From Byssochlamys sp. IMV 00236 (taxonomy: Eukaryota; Ascomycota; Eurotiomycetes; Eurotiales; Thermoascaceae): a DNA stretch of 16,729 nt. The notes beneath the pieces were generated by a model. It saw nothing but the letters and a program-made list of their open reading frames with translations, was not told where the DNA came from and made no database searches. A program made the position numbers and the translations under genes. Numbering within the stretch: the first letter of the stretch is position 1; each line of letters starts with the position of its first letter. Below, in pieces: positions 8,180-16,729 of the stretch. The stretch spans positions 1 to 16,729 of the forward strand of contig MSJH02000581.1 of NCBI GenBank assembly GCA_001931875.2, in the 5' to 3' direction.

Positions 8180-8659
8180 TCTTGGTCCTTTGGCAACTGC
8201 AAGTATTTTATTCCATTTTCTTATCCAATCAAAAAATTCTTGGGTGATTTAAGTGAGTGCCATACCTAAGATGAAAATCTTTCGTGTGCTCTCTCTCTCT
8301 TTCTCTCTCTTTTTTAGCGTTCTAAATGAAGAGAAACGAAGTTGAGGAAATGGAGAAAATAATAAACATTTTTTGTAAACATTGAAGCTCAGCCAATCAA
8401 CCATCGCATAGATTAGAGTGTAGCATCTTTGACTCGTGCAGAAAACACCTTCTAATACTCTCATAAACAACTTCTCTCATAATATGCTTCATGTTAAAAC
8501 TGATGGGTGCTTTTTTATCAATATAAAAGATGCTCTGTGGCTAGAATTGTAAAAAAAAAGCCTATGCATTTTTTCTATTACGTGACTATTAGATATCCGG
8601 AGTTTAGAACGCTTTTATAGCCTGCAGTGCTCTCTCTTTTTCTTTTTCTTTTTTATAAA
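8180..8659. other. Spacer and likely promoter region of the kelch gene
   Basis: No gene is visible. It holds a CT-rich tract at about 8289-8312, a consensus CCAAT box at 8391-8400, and a pyrimidine-rich stretch (8629-8651) running into TTTTATAAA immediately before the kelch ATG at 8660. Confidence 0.45.
8391..8400 (+). promoter_or_regulatory. CCAAT box upstream of the kelch gene
   Basis: AGCCAATCAA matches the extended CCAAT consensus bound by the HAP/NF-Y complex and lies about 260 bp upstream of the kelch start codon on the coding strand. Motif evidence only. Confidence 0.35.
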
Positions 8660-10261
8660 ATGACTGATAGACAAAAACCAAATAGTCCGATTGCCTGGAT
8701 GACTAATGTATATTCACCCACCACTTCTTCATTTAGAGACAAACGACACCCTTCATTAAGTTCAGAAGCCAAGTCAACTAGCCAATCATTAGACAGGTTT
8801 ATATATATAAACATAGTTTACAAATTCAATGGAATCTCACACATTACATCAGTTATGATAGACCAGAGTCACCTACACTACCACCAGATACTGCGTCAGA
8901 AAGTAGAGAATCCATAGAGTTAACCCATAGCAGCAGTGCCAGTAGTAGTCGATATCCTTATCCTATTGTTCCTTCCGATTCAGGTAACACGACAATGACA
9001 GCTTTACTTTAGAGGGAAATTAATAGGACCTACAGTTTCCTTTTATCAACACAAGGATCCACCACCTACACCAACAACTCATAAACGTACATCAAAACGT
9101 GCACACGTATCAGATCACACTGCAGCGGCCATTGAATTAAGCGTGAGTGCTAATGTGCCTCCAGCACCTGCAGCTGGCATGTACTGGTCAAGAGCAATGA
9201 CCTATGGCAAGTACCCGACCAGGCCATTGCGTGCACACACGGCTAATCTTATCGGTGAATATCTTTATGTGTTTGGTGGATGTGATATGAAGACTTGTTT
9301 TAATACACTCTATGTATTGGATATGGGTATATGAATTACAACATTGTTTGAACATAAACATTAATCTCTCTGACAGATACACTCACTTGGTCAAAACCTC
9401 GTACAACCGGACAAGCACCACCTCCTTGTCGAGCTCATTCCTGTACAACAGTCGAACGAGTCTTGGGGCCAGGCAAGAAGTCATATAGTCTTTATGTCTT
9501 TGGTGGTGGCGATGGACCCAATTACTTTAACGACGTATACATTTTAAATATAGGTATTTAAAGGAAACTATTTGTATCTTTGCTTCGTATTGATCATGAC
9601 TCCATTAGATACACTCACTTGGGTTAAACCTAAAGTGGAAGGCGAACCTCCTTCACCGAGGAGAGCACATACAACTTGTTTATGGAACCAAAAAATTATT
9701 GTGACCGGAGGAGGCGATGGTGCGCGTGCGCTGGCGGACGTGCATGCCTTGGACATTTCAGACCCTCATGCCCTAAAATGGACACAATTACATCCTCAGG
9801 GGACACCGCCGATTGCTCGAGGATACCACACGAGTAACTTGGTGAAAGATAAGCTCATTGTCTATGGCGGCAGTGACGGACACGAGTGTTTTAGCGATAT
9901 TCACGTCTTGGATTTATTTGCCAATCGATGGTGTCAGATCGAATTGAACCGTCCTATTCCTCGCTTGGCTCATTCGACAACCCAAGTGGGGTCCTATCTG
10001 TTTGTGACAGGTGGATATGATGGAAGCAAGTACTCCAACGAAGTCCTGCTGCTAAATTTGGTGACTATGAGTTGGGAAACAAGAAAGATCTATGGAAGTC
10101 CGCCTAGTCCAAGAGGTTATCATACATCCGTACTACATGATTCAAGACTTTATGTGATAGGTGGATATGATGGTAGACATGTATTTGAAGATGTTTATAT
10201 GCTAGAACTAAGTGCGTGTGCTTACTTGCCACAGATCACCAATTTTGAAATTGACGTGTGA
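8660..10261 (+). CDS. Kelch-repeat beta-propeller protein
   Basis: Five exons (8660-8796, 8853-8983, 9036-9326, 9377-9553, 9609-10261) with introns of 56, 52, 50 and 55 nt give 462 residues. The first ~138 residues are Ser/Thr/Pro-rich and probably disordered. From about residue 139 there are six kelch repeats, each with a double glycine after a short hydrophobic strand (YVFGG, YVFGG, IVTGG, IVYGG, FVTGG, YVIGG) and later Tyr/Trp positions, enough for a complete six-bladed propeller. No BTB, transmembrane or catalytic domain is seen, so it is probably an adaptor that binds another protein; fungal kelch proteins of this form (Tea1, Kel1 types) act in polarity and morphogenesis, but orthology is not shown. 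Introns 3 and 4 sit at equivalent places before DTLTW in repeats 1 and 2, suggesting blade duplication with its intron. Confidence 0.87.
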
Positions 10262-10332
10262 CCAGCATAATAAAACTTTTTTTTTGTTTTCCCGTTCTTT
10301 TCTTTATAAAATATTATTATTATTATTATTAC

Positions 10333-12317
10333 ATGGCAACTCATCTTGGAGTAAATTTGTATAACGTATTGTTTAATATTATAATAGGCAACTAAAAGAA
10401 AGGGTCATTTTTTATAGGAATATAATACGGCAGATATTTTGGTATGATCATAACTTCAACATGTGTGCTTTTGACAATTAATAATTATTAGACCACAGTC
10501 AATGAAGGGTTAAAGAACCTTCAATTCAAAAATGTGTCAATGGACAAAAGACAAGTAAAAAAAAAAAAAAGAATCAAAAGGGGTGGATTAATAGACATTG
10601 ACTAAAAGGATATATTTTTAGTTTTATACAGAATCACTTGAATTATTTTTGGAGCTAGACAATATAACACAAGATAAGGAACTGACCGTGTTTGGAGTAG
10701 AAGAGTAAGAAAGAACTTATTATCAACATATAAAACTAATAGCCCCTCTGATAGACAAGCAGCCATAGACAACATTGTTTATAGATACAGACTTCTCTGC
10801 CGTGACTATCCAGGAAAAGAACATCTGGTCAAATTATGGAGTCTATGCTCTCTTTTATATTTTTCTTCATCAGAGGATTACTTGACACAATTGACAGATT
10901 GGACCGATACGTACTATCCGGTAGAACAAGGCTCTGAATGGACCAATATATGTAATTACCTCATCCGTGGCGACTATGATACCGTATTTGCTGAGCTCCA
11001 CCACATGGACACTGACAACAGCGCACTTATAAACGCAATTCACGCGTTTCTCAGTATACAAGAGGGAGATAATCAGGCATTGATAGAGTGGCGCGATCAG
11101 TTGCCATCTCAGGACATGGTTTATTCAGTAGGCGCTGCACGCGTCTTTTCGATATTAAGAGGCGATGAGACCGGTTATGGCGAGCTTAATTTTGTAGAAA
11201 AGTTGATAGCAGCTTCTCGATTCAAACGACCTTGGATGTCATTAGGCGAACTACAGGCTTATGCACAGACAGTGTTTAACAAGAATGATTCTTTTGATAA
11301 AGCGTGTTCGTATTTGCTGATGGGGTGCTTGGATGACGTTCTGGGTGTAACGGATGATCTCTGGTTACAGGTCCATCTGGGGCATGTGTTTATTTGTATA
11401 GGAGAAAAGATGAGTCAGACATATCAGCTGCATGGAAAAGGAATTATCATGGACCCTGTTTATCTGTGTATAAACGAGTATGCGAAATTGATTGTGAAAG
11501 AAGAGACAATGTGGAAGGAAGCAGTCATGTATTTGGCAAGATGTAAAGAAAATAGTCAACACTGGATCATACAAGTACGTATGATAAATACTGTGCTTAT
11601 ATTTGCTCATACTGAATATGTATTGTAGTTACTAGGCGAACCAGCTGTGCTAAAAGAGAGTACTGAGTTTTTAAAGGAATTATTGCAGATTGCTAGTGAA
11701 CATGGACTAGACCAAGTAGAACGACATATACATTCATCGCTTGGAAAGAGGTATGAGGTAAAGAACGATATACACCAAGCAGCCCTCGAATTCGCTGCAG
11801 CACAAGACCGCGATGGGCTTGATAAGCTCTCTCATCAACTATTCAATGAGTACTTGAGAACAGGAAAACTTGGTGAGGTGGTGACGAATGTGAAGGAAGT
11901 AGAGATCAGCCCACACTATGCACTGTTAGTTACCTATAAGCGATTTAGAACCCATCTTGAACAAAAAGAATATAAAGAAGCATCAGAACGATTACTCGAG
12001 ATATTGAAAGAAAAAGACATATTGCCACTTAAATTTGACATTGTGCTCATGATTGATAACCTCTCTATCCTTGAAGGTAAGCGTATTCGTGTTTTGCCTA
12101 TTTTTATAACCATATTATATTAGATAAAGGCGTACACTTTAGCTATGATCAGTTCATAGAATTAATTCGATTATTCAAGTTGATAGAAAAAGATGATTCA
12201 AAACAGAAATTTATACACAACTATTATAAGCTCTCTAGACACGAAGATCTGCCAGCACAGTTAGTTGTGGCAAAATTACGTGAACGATTGGCATATAAAG
12301 CATCTCTATCACAATAA
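10333..12317 (+). CDS. NUP85: Nucleoporin NUP85 homolog, Y-complex alpha-solenoid subunit
   Basis: Seven exons (10333-10350, 10418-10441, 10492-10554, 10622-10704, 10743-11574, 11629-12076, 12124-12317) join in phase to 553 residues; introns are 67, 50, 67, 38, 54 and 47 nt. The Nup85 (PF07575) pattern is clear: HLVKLWSLCSLLYF, PVEQGSEWTNICNYLIRGDYDTVFAEL, a central helical array containing FKRPWMSLGELQAYAQ, and a C-terminal solenoid ending in LPAQLVVAKLRERLAYKASL. Nup85 is a scaffold of the nuclear pore Y-complex (Nup84/Nup107 complex), where it binds Seh1 and Nup120/Nup160. At 553 residues it is shorter than animal or yeast members (about 650-750), the deficit being N-terminal. The first two exons are tiny and least certain; an internal start at 10540 is possible. 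It begins 72 bp after the kelch stop on the same strand. Confidence 0.85.
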
Positions 12318-12333
12318 AGTATTTTTTTTTTAA

Positions 12334-13149
12334 TTAAACAGTAAATGCAGCCATAAATGTTGAAGATGAAGTTTCAAAAGTTTGATATCCTTGGTTATTG
12401 TTTGTTGTTGTTGTTGTTGTAGTAGTTGTAGATGATGATGATTTGATGCCCAAGATTTCATTTAGATGTGATTTATCTCCACTGCTGCTAGTAGCCATCT
12501 TCTTTGCACGTAAAAATTTGGCACGAGCACTGAATATACAATTAGTTTCTATACATGAATCTAGCAACATTGGTACTTACGCATTTCGTAAAACAACAGC
12601 TGGTTTACTTTCTTCTTCTGTCTTGGCCTTCTTTGTTTCTACTTTATCATCATCGCTATCTCTCTTTCTCTTTTTCTCTTCCTTGTCCTTTTTATCCTTC
12701 TTCTCTTTCTTCTCCTTCTTGTCTTTTTTCTCTTTCTTTTCTTTCTTTTCCTTTTTCTCCTTCTTTTCCTTCTTTTCCTTTTTCTCCTTCTTTTCTTTTT
12801 TCTTCTTCTTATCCTTGGTATCATCTTCCTCTTGGGATTCATCGGCAACACTACTTGTTTCTGAAGGTGTCTGAGAATTTAAATCGGCCAGTAGTCTTGA
12901 AAATGCATCTGTATTTCCTAACCAATTGTCCACACTCTTCTTGGTAGCGCCCACACCGAGGGTATTGTCTTTTAATTTGATTTTGATATGTTCCTTTTTG
13001 CCGTCTTCGTTGACACCTAAACCTTTTCCTGGACTCCAGCCCATTTTTTGAAGCATTCTAAAGCCAAACTTGGACTCGTCTTTACTCCAGTTCAAGTTGT
13101 TTGGATCGGAACTGATGCGTTGTTTTTCCTTTTGACCTGCTAATCCCAT
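12334..13149 (-). CDS. PXR1: PXR1 / PINX1 G-patch protein
   Basis: Two exons (13149-12581, 12529-12334) with a 51-nt intron (donor GTAAGTACC, acceptor TTCAG) give 254 residues. MGLAGQKEKQ at the start, DPNNLNWSKDESKFGFRML, and the G-patch MGWSPGKGLGVNEDG...HIKIKLKDNTLGVGA (about residues 24-70) are diagnostic of Pxr1/Gno1 and human PINX1. DNWLGNTDAFSRLLADLN follows as in orthologs. A Lys/Glu-rich block covers about residues 114-160. The short second exon restores the conserved C-terminal RAKFLRAKKMAT...LNEILGI and ends in a serine/threonine run. Known roles: activation of the RNA helicase Prp43 in nucleolar rRNA and snoRNA maturation, and inhibition of telomerase. Its stop codon faces that of NUP85 across 16 bp. 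Confidence 0.94.
12660..12815 (-). repeat. Low-complexity (KKEKKxKK)n coding tract in PXR1
   Basis: The minus strand encodes near-perfect repeats of Lys-Lys-Glu and Lys-Lys-Asp. The DNA is a pure purine strand of AAG/AAA/GAG/GAA codons with scattered GAT/GAC. The opposite strand opens a long Ser/Phe-rich frame that is only the antisense of this tract. Charged Lys/Glu runs in this place are usual for Pxr1/PINX1 and fit nucleolar targeting. Confidence 0.8.
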
Positions 13150-13572
13150 TCTATTCTATTTTTTTTTTTCGTTAAAGAAATATGATTTGACTGTGTTGAA
13201 AAAAAAAAAAAAAATTTGGAAAAGAAAAAACGTCGCAGTCACAAAAGCCGTAACTTTACTCTTTTACTTGGAACCAATGAAACGCATTGTAACTAAGGGT
13301 TCATTTAAGCTTTCAATATTATGATTATGATGATTATGATTACTTATTGGATTTAAAGAATAAAAAAGTGCAATATTGACTGGGTATTGAATTAAGCAAC
13401 AACCAAGATATATTTTTAAGTCTCTGGAATACTTTATAATATACTCCTCAGTCATATCTCCCCTATTCTTCTTTATACATTGTTACTTAAAAATACCACA
13501 TTTGTACATATTACGAACCAAGAGAAAATTATGCTATTCTTTAACATTTGAAAAGCCGCAATATCTGGACGA
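13150..13572 (-). other. Spacer between PXR1 and the coiled-coil gene, with one small uncertain frame
   Basis: The part next to PXR1 (13150-13260) has T- and A-homopolymers typical of a short promoter. A minus-strand frame of 63 codons lies at 13264-13455 (MTEEYIIKYSRDLKIY...), with a hydrophobic middle and an Asn/His run. It has no recognised domain and may just be the 3' region of the coiled-coil gene. Confidence 0.3.
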
Positions 13573-14415
13573 TCATTTTATTTTGACGGACAAACTGTTG
13601 ACTGCATCTTTACATTGATTAACTTGTTCAGACAAGTCGGGTTGAGTGTCGACATGATTCAATAGGGCTGTCAGATCGCTCTTTATTTGTTCAATGAATG
13701 ATTGAGTATTTTCTTCCATTTCCTCTTCAACTCGCTTCAAATCTTCAATCAGCCTTTTTCTTTCACTTGCTTGCTTTTCAACTTTTTCTTTTACGATATC
13801 AGCAATATTTAGGGATTTTAATCTTTGGGTCTCTTGTTGAATAGATTCAAGCAGCTCCTTTTGAGCTTGTATTTCCTTATCAAACTCAGTTTGATGTCGT
13901 GTAACTGATTGATCGAGTAACTTGGACTGTTGTGATAGCTTCTCTTTTAAAATTTCAACTGTACGACGCTCTTTTTCAATCATGAGTTCCCTTCGTTTGA
14001 GGTCGTCCAGTTCCTTTCTAGCAGCCATAGCTTCATCTTTTAATTGTTTGACTCTGTTTTCATTTGAGAGGTATTGCTTCTTGGTATCATCTAGTAATTG
14101 TTGCTTAGATTCTAACACTTGCATGACTTCGTGAATTTCAGCTCGAAGTTGCTTGTTGGATTCAATAAAAGATTGATTTTCTTTTTCATATTGTTCCTTT
14201 GTGTCTCGAGCAACTTGTAACTGATACATATGAGATGGGGAAACCTTAAAAATATTATTATTATTTACCTGTTGTTTAGTATTTTCTAGTTCTTTTTGAA
14301 TGTTTTCCAAGTTTTCTTGTAACTCTTCAAGTACTCTTGTCGATCTTGAACTAGAAGAAGCGGGGCGAGGAGACGATAGCATATGATTTCTTGGTAGAGA
14401 GGAAGTCTTAATCAT
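13573..14415 (-). CDS. Coiled-coil protein, possibly She3-like
   Basis: The frame is open from ATG 14415 to TGA-side stop at 13573 (280 residues unspliced), but a 48-nt stretch (14268-14221) has intron ends: donor GTAAAT, acceptor TATGTATCAG, phase 0. It contains no stop and its length is a multiple of three. Removing it gives 264 residues and joins ELENTKQQ directly to LQVARDTKEQ, making one continuous coiled coil; the retained 16 residues (Asn-rich, with Pro) would break it. A Ser/Arg-rich head (about 1-27) precedes a coiled coil over most of the rest. The order RVLEELQ..., ELENTKQQL, EKENQSF weakly resembles the She3 family (RNA-transport adaptor), but coiled coils match by composition, so this is tentative. 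A CCAAT (minus orientation) lies at 14519-14523. Confidence 0.75.
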   Translation of the reverse strand: MIKTSSLPRNHMLSSPRPASSSSRSTRVLEELQENLENIQKELENTKQQVNNNNIFKVSPSHMYQLQVARDTKEQYEKENQSFIESNKQLRAEIHEVMQVLESKQQLLDDTKKQYLSNENRVKQLKDEAMAARKELDDLKRRELMIEKERRTVEILKEKLSQQSKLLDQSVTRHQTEFDKEIQAQKELLESIQQETQRLKSLNIADIVKEKVEKQASERKRLIEDLKRVEEEMEENTQSFIEQIKSDLTALLNHVDTQPDLSEQVNQCKDAVNSLSVKIK

Positions 14416-16005
14416 AGACTATTTTGTGGTGGATATGAAAAGAGAAAGAAATAAAAAAATAAAAAATAGTAAAATATTAATTTTATTTTGAAGAACCAAA
14501 GGCACTTCGGAGGATGAAATTGGTGTTGTCATAGTAGTAGTGTGTTTCCTGGCAACAAGATGGGGCCTTTTTGAAAAAACAAAAAAGTTGGCAGATTTTC
14601 CCCTGTCTGCCTGATCAACACGACTTAATCACTATTCAGGCCTGACAGTAGTAATCTGATTTATCGGAGCTTGATTAATTGTCTGCTCCACGAGTTTGAT
14701 AATGAATGTGGAGCACTATATTACTGACTATTTAGCATGCTTTTGATTTTTGCTCGCTTGTAAGATCTTGATTTACCCTATTGCTGTCACTTATTGAGCA
14801 AGTTTTTTTAAAAGCTTCTTTATTACCATTTTTCAGCTATTATGTTTCTCACGGATAATTGGTTTAGAGTAAACAAAAGGAAAATTCTGGGAACTGATCA
14901 AAACGTCGGTTCACACTTATTAAACAGTGCAACGCTGTAAAAGCTCAGCGTTCATCCGGTAATCTCAAATTAAAATATCACTCATATTTGACTTGACAAG
15001 GCTTTTTGGCTATTCCAACTAACTCTTCAGTGGTTGAAGCGCTTGTAGAGAGCCATCACAGCTAAAGTCTTTATGTTAACAGCTTTCAAAGTCTCAGTTA
15101 CACTAGAACTGTTTAGTGATTACTCACAATAGAGTAAGCATCCAATAGCCCCTTAATCATGCAGCATAAAGAATTTCTCAGGATGACTTTAATGTTCCTC
15201 GTGCGCGTAGATCCTCCTTTTGTGAACAGGTTGAAGGCATGACTGCCCTTTTTTGAACAAGTTCCTAAGCAGACATATGGCATTAATCAATAGGAGATAT
15301 CGCTATTTTTGCCCTTAACTATATGTTTTCGCGTATAAGTAGGTTCTTCTCAGATAATATTGCAAGGGCCGTATGGGTGAACTATGTATATGTAAAGAAT
15401 GACGTACCTTAGACATAAAGCTTATTTATTCTCCTGCCTACTAAAAGGTGTTATGTATGTAAAATATTAATGCTAGGCTACATTTACTTTTGTTATATGT
15501 AGACGGTATGGACAATAGTTCAGCGCTATCGTTATTCTCTACAGTTTAAATAAAAACATCATATAGCTCAATTGACTACGTACAATTGCAAAGAAAGTTG
15601 TGTATTCGTATCAATATATGCTCAGAACAAACATAGAATAGCTTTAGACGACATGACGTCTAATATGGATCATAGCACACTTCTTATCAGCTATAGTTTT
15701 GTAATTTTGCTATGCTGTGATTCTATTCGTTTTCTTTTACTGATTATTGACGATCATGAGCTTGAAAGATGGCTGTTATGGTAAATACGCATCAATTAAA
15801 TAAGTTAGTTTTATCCTCTATGTTTTCAAAGTACACTGCTTTGAAGGGACACCCTCAGGAACATGGGAACAGCTTATTTTATGTCATCCAATAGAAAGAT
15901 AGGAAATTAGCACGCTTTCAGATAAAGAAAAATTCATGCAGCCCATTCCGGCTCAGGGCCGCCTTTTTAGTCTTTTCAAGGTCACAATGTAAACAAATAA
16001 AAAGG
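14416..16005. other. Large gene-less region
   Basis: Apart from the promoter of the coiled-coil gene next to 14415, both strands are broken by frequent stops and no domain is visible. The longest plus frame (15572-15784, 70 codons) is hydrophobic and featureless. Minus-strand frames at about 15000-15260 have short sensible-looking stretches but many stops. It may hold very old transposon remains; none can be named. Confidence 0.4.
14684..14715. repeat. 8-bp inverted repeat (potential hairpin)
   Basis: TGCTCCAC at 14684-14691 and GTGGAGCA at 14708-14715 are perfect inverted copies separated by 16 nt. No T-run follows on either strand. In an AT-rich spacer this may be chance. Confidence 0.4.
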
Positions 16006-16013
16006 TATAAAAG
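16006..16013 (+). promoter_or_regulatory. TATA box with pyrimidine-rich initiator region
   Basis: TATAAAAG is a consensus TATA box. It is followed by a T/C-rich stretch (16019-16047) of the kind found at fungal transcription starts, and by the ATG of the mini-gene about 75 bp downstream. This is the best promoter-like block in the right third of the window. Confidence 0.45.
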
Positions 16014-16084
16014 AAGGTCTTTTTTCACTCTATTTTTTTTCTCTCAAGCTTTTCCGGTTTGCCCGAATTCCGATAGTAACCTTT

Positions 16085-16281
16085 ATGATGCTTGAGGAAG
16101 TAGGTAGCCTTTCTCTCAGAAGGAAGGGATTAGATTATTACAATTTTTATAAAGTTACTCCGGTGACTAACCTTTATTACTTCGGAAACGCTGCCCCTTG
16201 TGATTGTGGCTACAATGCAACAGGGTGAGCTATAAACTAATGCAAATGAAAAAAAAAAAAAAGAATTTTAGTGACTACTAA
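16085..16281 (+). pseudogene. Truncated two-exon mini-gene with a CDCGY motif
   Basis: From ATG 16085 a frame runs 46 codons and two bases, ending APCDCGYNATG at a donor GTGAGC. A 47-nt candidate intron (16225-16271, acceptor ATTTTAG) matches the window's usual intron size and joins to GAC-TAC-TAA, giving 49 residues. The CDCGY pattern recalls a cysteine motif in some fungal secreted carbohydrate-active proteins, but there is no signal peptide, and the protein stops just after the motif. The best reading is the remaining exon of a gene whose 3' part is lost. A short real peptide or chance are the alternatives. Confidence 0.3.
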
Positions 16282-16563
16282 GCAACTAAGCTTATGAGAT
16301 GGTTTTCATGACAACTTTTGTCTTACGCACTTTATATCCAAAAGAGTTTCTTATCCAAGTATTAATTTTGCATGCACACCCAAACGGTAGAAATATATAA
16401 TGGAAGCTGTGTCTTGTGCGCCTTTCCCTTTTATTTCACCAAAGCAAATCCTGTAGGAAGGCTGATGACCTTTATACATCATAACTTCATAGTCAGGCTA
16501 TCTATTTACCATTATCGAAAGCATACGAATACTGTATTTTTATTAATTATTGACATTAATTTT
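16282..16563. other. Gene-less stretch before the right repeat
   Basis: No supported gene. A plus-strand frame beginning near 16372 runs on into the repeat, so most of its length is repeat sequence read in a meaningless frame. Confidence 0.4.
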
Positions 16564-16729
16564 ATAAAACGACATCATGTCAAAAGAAAGAGAGATAATG
16601 AGTTTATATGTAAAAAAAAGAGAATAAGTATGTTAGTATTAGAGCACATATCCTAATATTAGTTTTACTTACCACCGAAGTGCATTCTGGGGAGGGTAGC
16701 GATAACTACCCAGGATAGTTTAAACAAAA
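16564..16729 (-). repeat. Dispersed direct repeat, right copy, cut by the window end
   Basis: This is the second copy of the 28-198 repeat, same orientation. On the minus strand it keeps the hairpin GGGTAG-TTATCG-CTACCC (forward 16694-16711, here all Watson-Crick), the CAC-TTCG-GTG hairpin (16673-16682), the 5' splice-site-like GTAAGTAA starting at 16672 and TACTAAC at 16632-16638. Donor to branch A is 39 nt in both copies. Differences lie mainly in the A/G-rich part (shorter AG run, extra A residues). The first AG on the minus strand after the branch motif is at 16533-16532, outside the repeat. Confidence 0.85.

Noticed and set aside
8249..8470. Minus-strand frame of 73 codons upstream of the kelch gene
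   Set aside because: It is an AT/CT-rich promoter region read backwards with a Lys/Arg/Glu/Ser stretch from the CT repeat and no domain.
12398..12874. Plus-strand Val/Asp- and Ser/Phe-rich open frame of 158 codons
   Set aside because: It is the complement of the Lys/Glu repeats and Thr/Asn run of PXR1; low complexity alone keeps it open.
13922..14134. Plus-strand frame of 70 codons
   Set aside because: Antisense of the coiled-coil gene, Ser/Leu-rich as expected from complemented Lys/Glu codons.
14684..14715. Intrinsic terminator
   Set aside because: The stem has no T-run and the organism is eukaryotic, so bacterial-style terminators do not apply.
28..16729. One 16.7-kb LTR element or a circular molecule, because of identical-orientation terminal repeats
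   Set aside because: The interior is a run of unrelated host genes with introns and there is no gag-pol or replication gene. The repeats lack LTR-style ends and target duplications, and the first 27 bases do not continue the right end.
1..16729. tRNA, 5S rRNA, snRNA or CRISPR arrays
   Set aside because: I looked for B-box/T-arm motifs, U1/U6-like blocks and regularly spaced repeats on both strands and found none; a covariance-model scan would be needed to exclude divergent ones.

Overview
The window reads as nuclear DNA of an early-diverging filamentous fungus, most likely Mucoromycota and probably Mucorales. The genes are cut by many short GT-AG introns, mostly 46-67 nt. The conserved proteins (IWR1, NUP85, PXR1/PINX1, mitochondrial K+/H+ exchange factor) are eukaryotic housekeeping proteins of fungal type. 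The spaces between them are AT-rich and hold decayed transposon fragments of kinds common in Mucorales. The taxon is inferred from recollection of these families; no search was run.

Layout. Positions 28-198 and 16564-16729 are two direct copies of one repeat, and the window ends inside the second, as expected of a contig broken at a dispersed repeat. Positions 199-2342 have no convincing gene: a possible 53-residue mini-gene, an A27 tract and a Tc1/mariner transposase fragment. Next come three minus-strand genes in a row: a mitochondrial KHE-type protein (2389-3231), a single-HKD phospholipase D protein of the Zucchini/PLD6 kind with a long acidic N-terminal extension (3411-4816), and IWR1 (5045-6391, ten exons). 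Positions 6563-8179 hold two relics: the N-terminal zinc-finger part of a MULE/FAR1-like transposase with two frameshifts, and the C-terminal tail of a TnpB/Fanzor-like protein. Two plus-strand genes follow, a six-bladed kelch protein (8660-10261) and nucleoporin NUP85 (10333-12317). NUP85 converges on the minus-strand PXR1/PINX1 gene (12334-13149), with only 16 bp between the stop codons. A minus-strand coiled-coil gene (13573-14415) is last. Positions 14416-16563 are mostly empty, apart from a promoter-like block driving a truncated mini-gene at 16085-16281.

The genes are not one pathway. IWR1 (RNA polymerase II import), NUP85 (nuclear pore Y-complex) and PXR1 (ribosome biogenesis and telomerase regulation) are all nuclear. 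The PLD and KHE proteins are both plausibly mitochondrial.

The strongest candidates for something new are the terminal repeat, whose minus strand combines two predicted RNA hairpins with a consensus 5' splice site and a perfect TACTAAC branch site; the PLD6-like protein with its large acidic extension; and a stop-free 48-nt intron in the coiled-coil gene. Exon boundaries were worked out by hand from splice motifs and reading phase and have not been tested against RNA.
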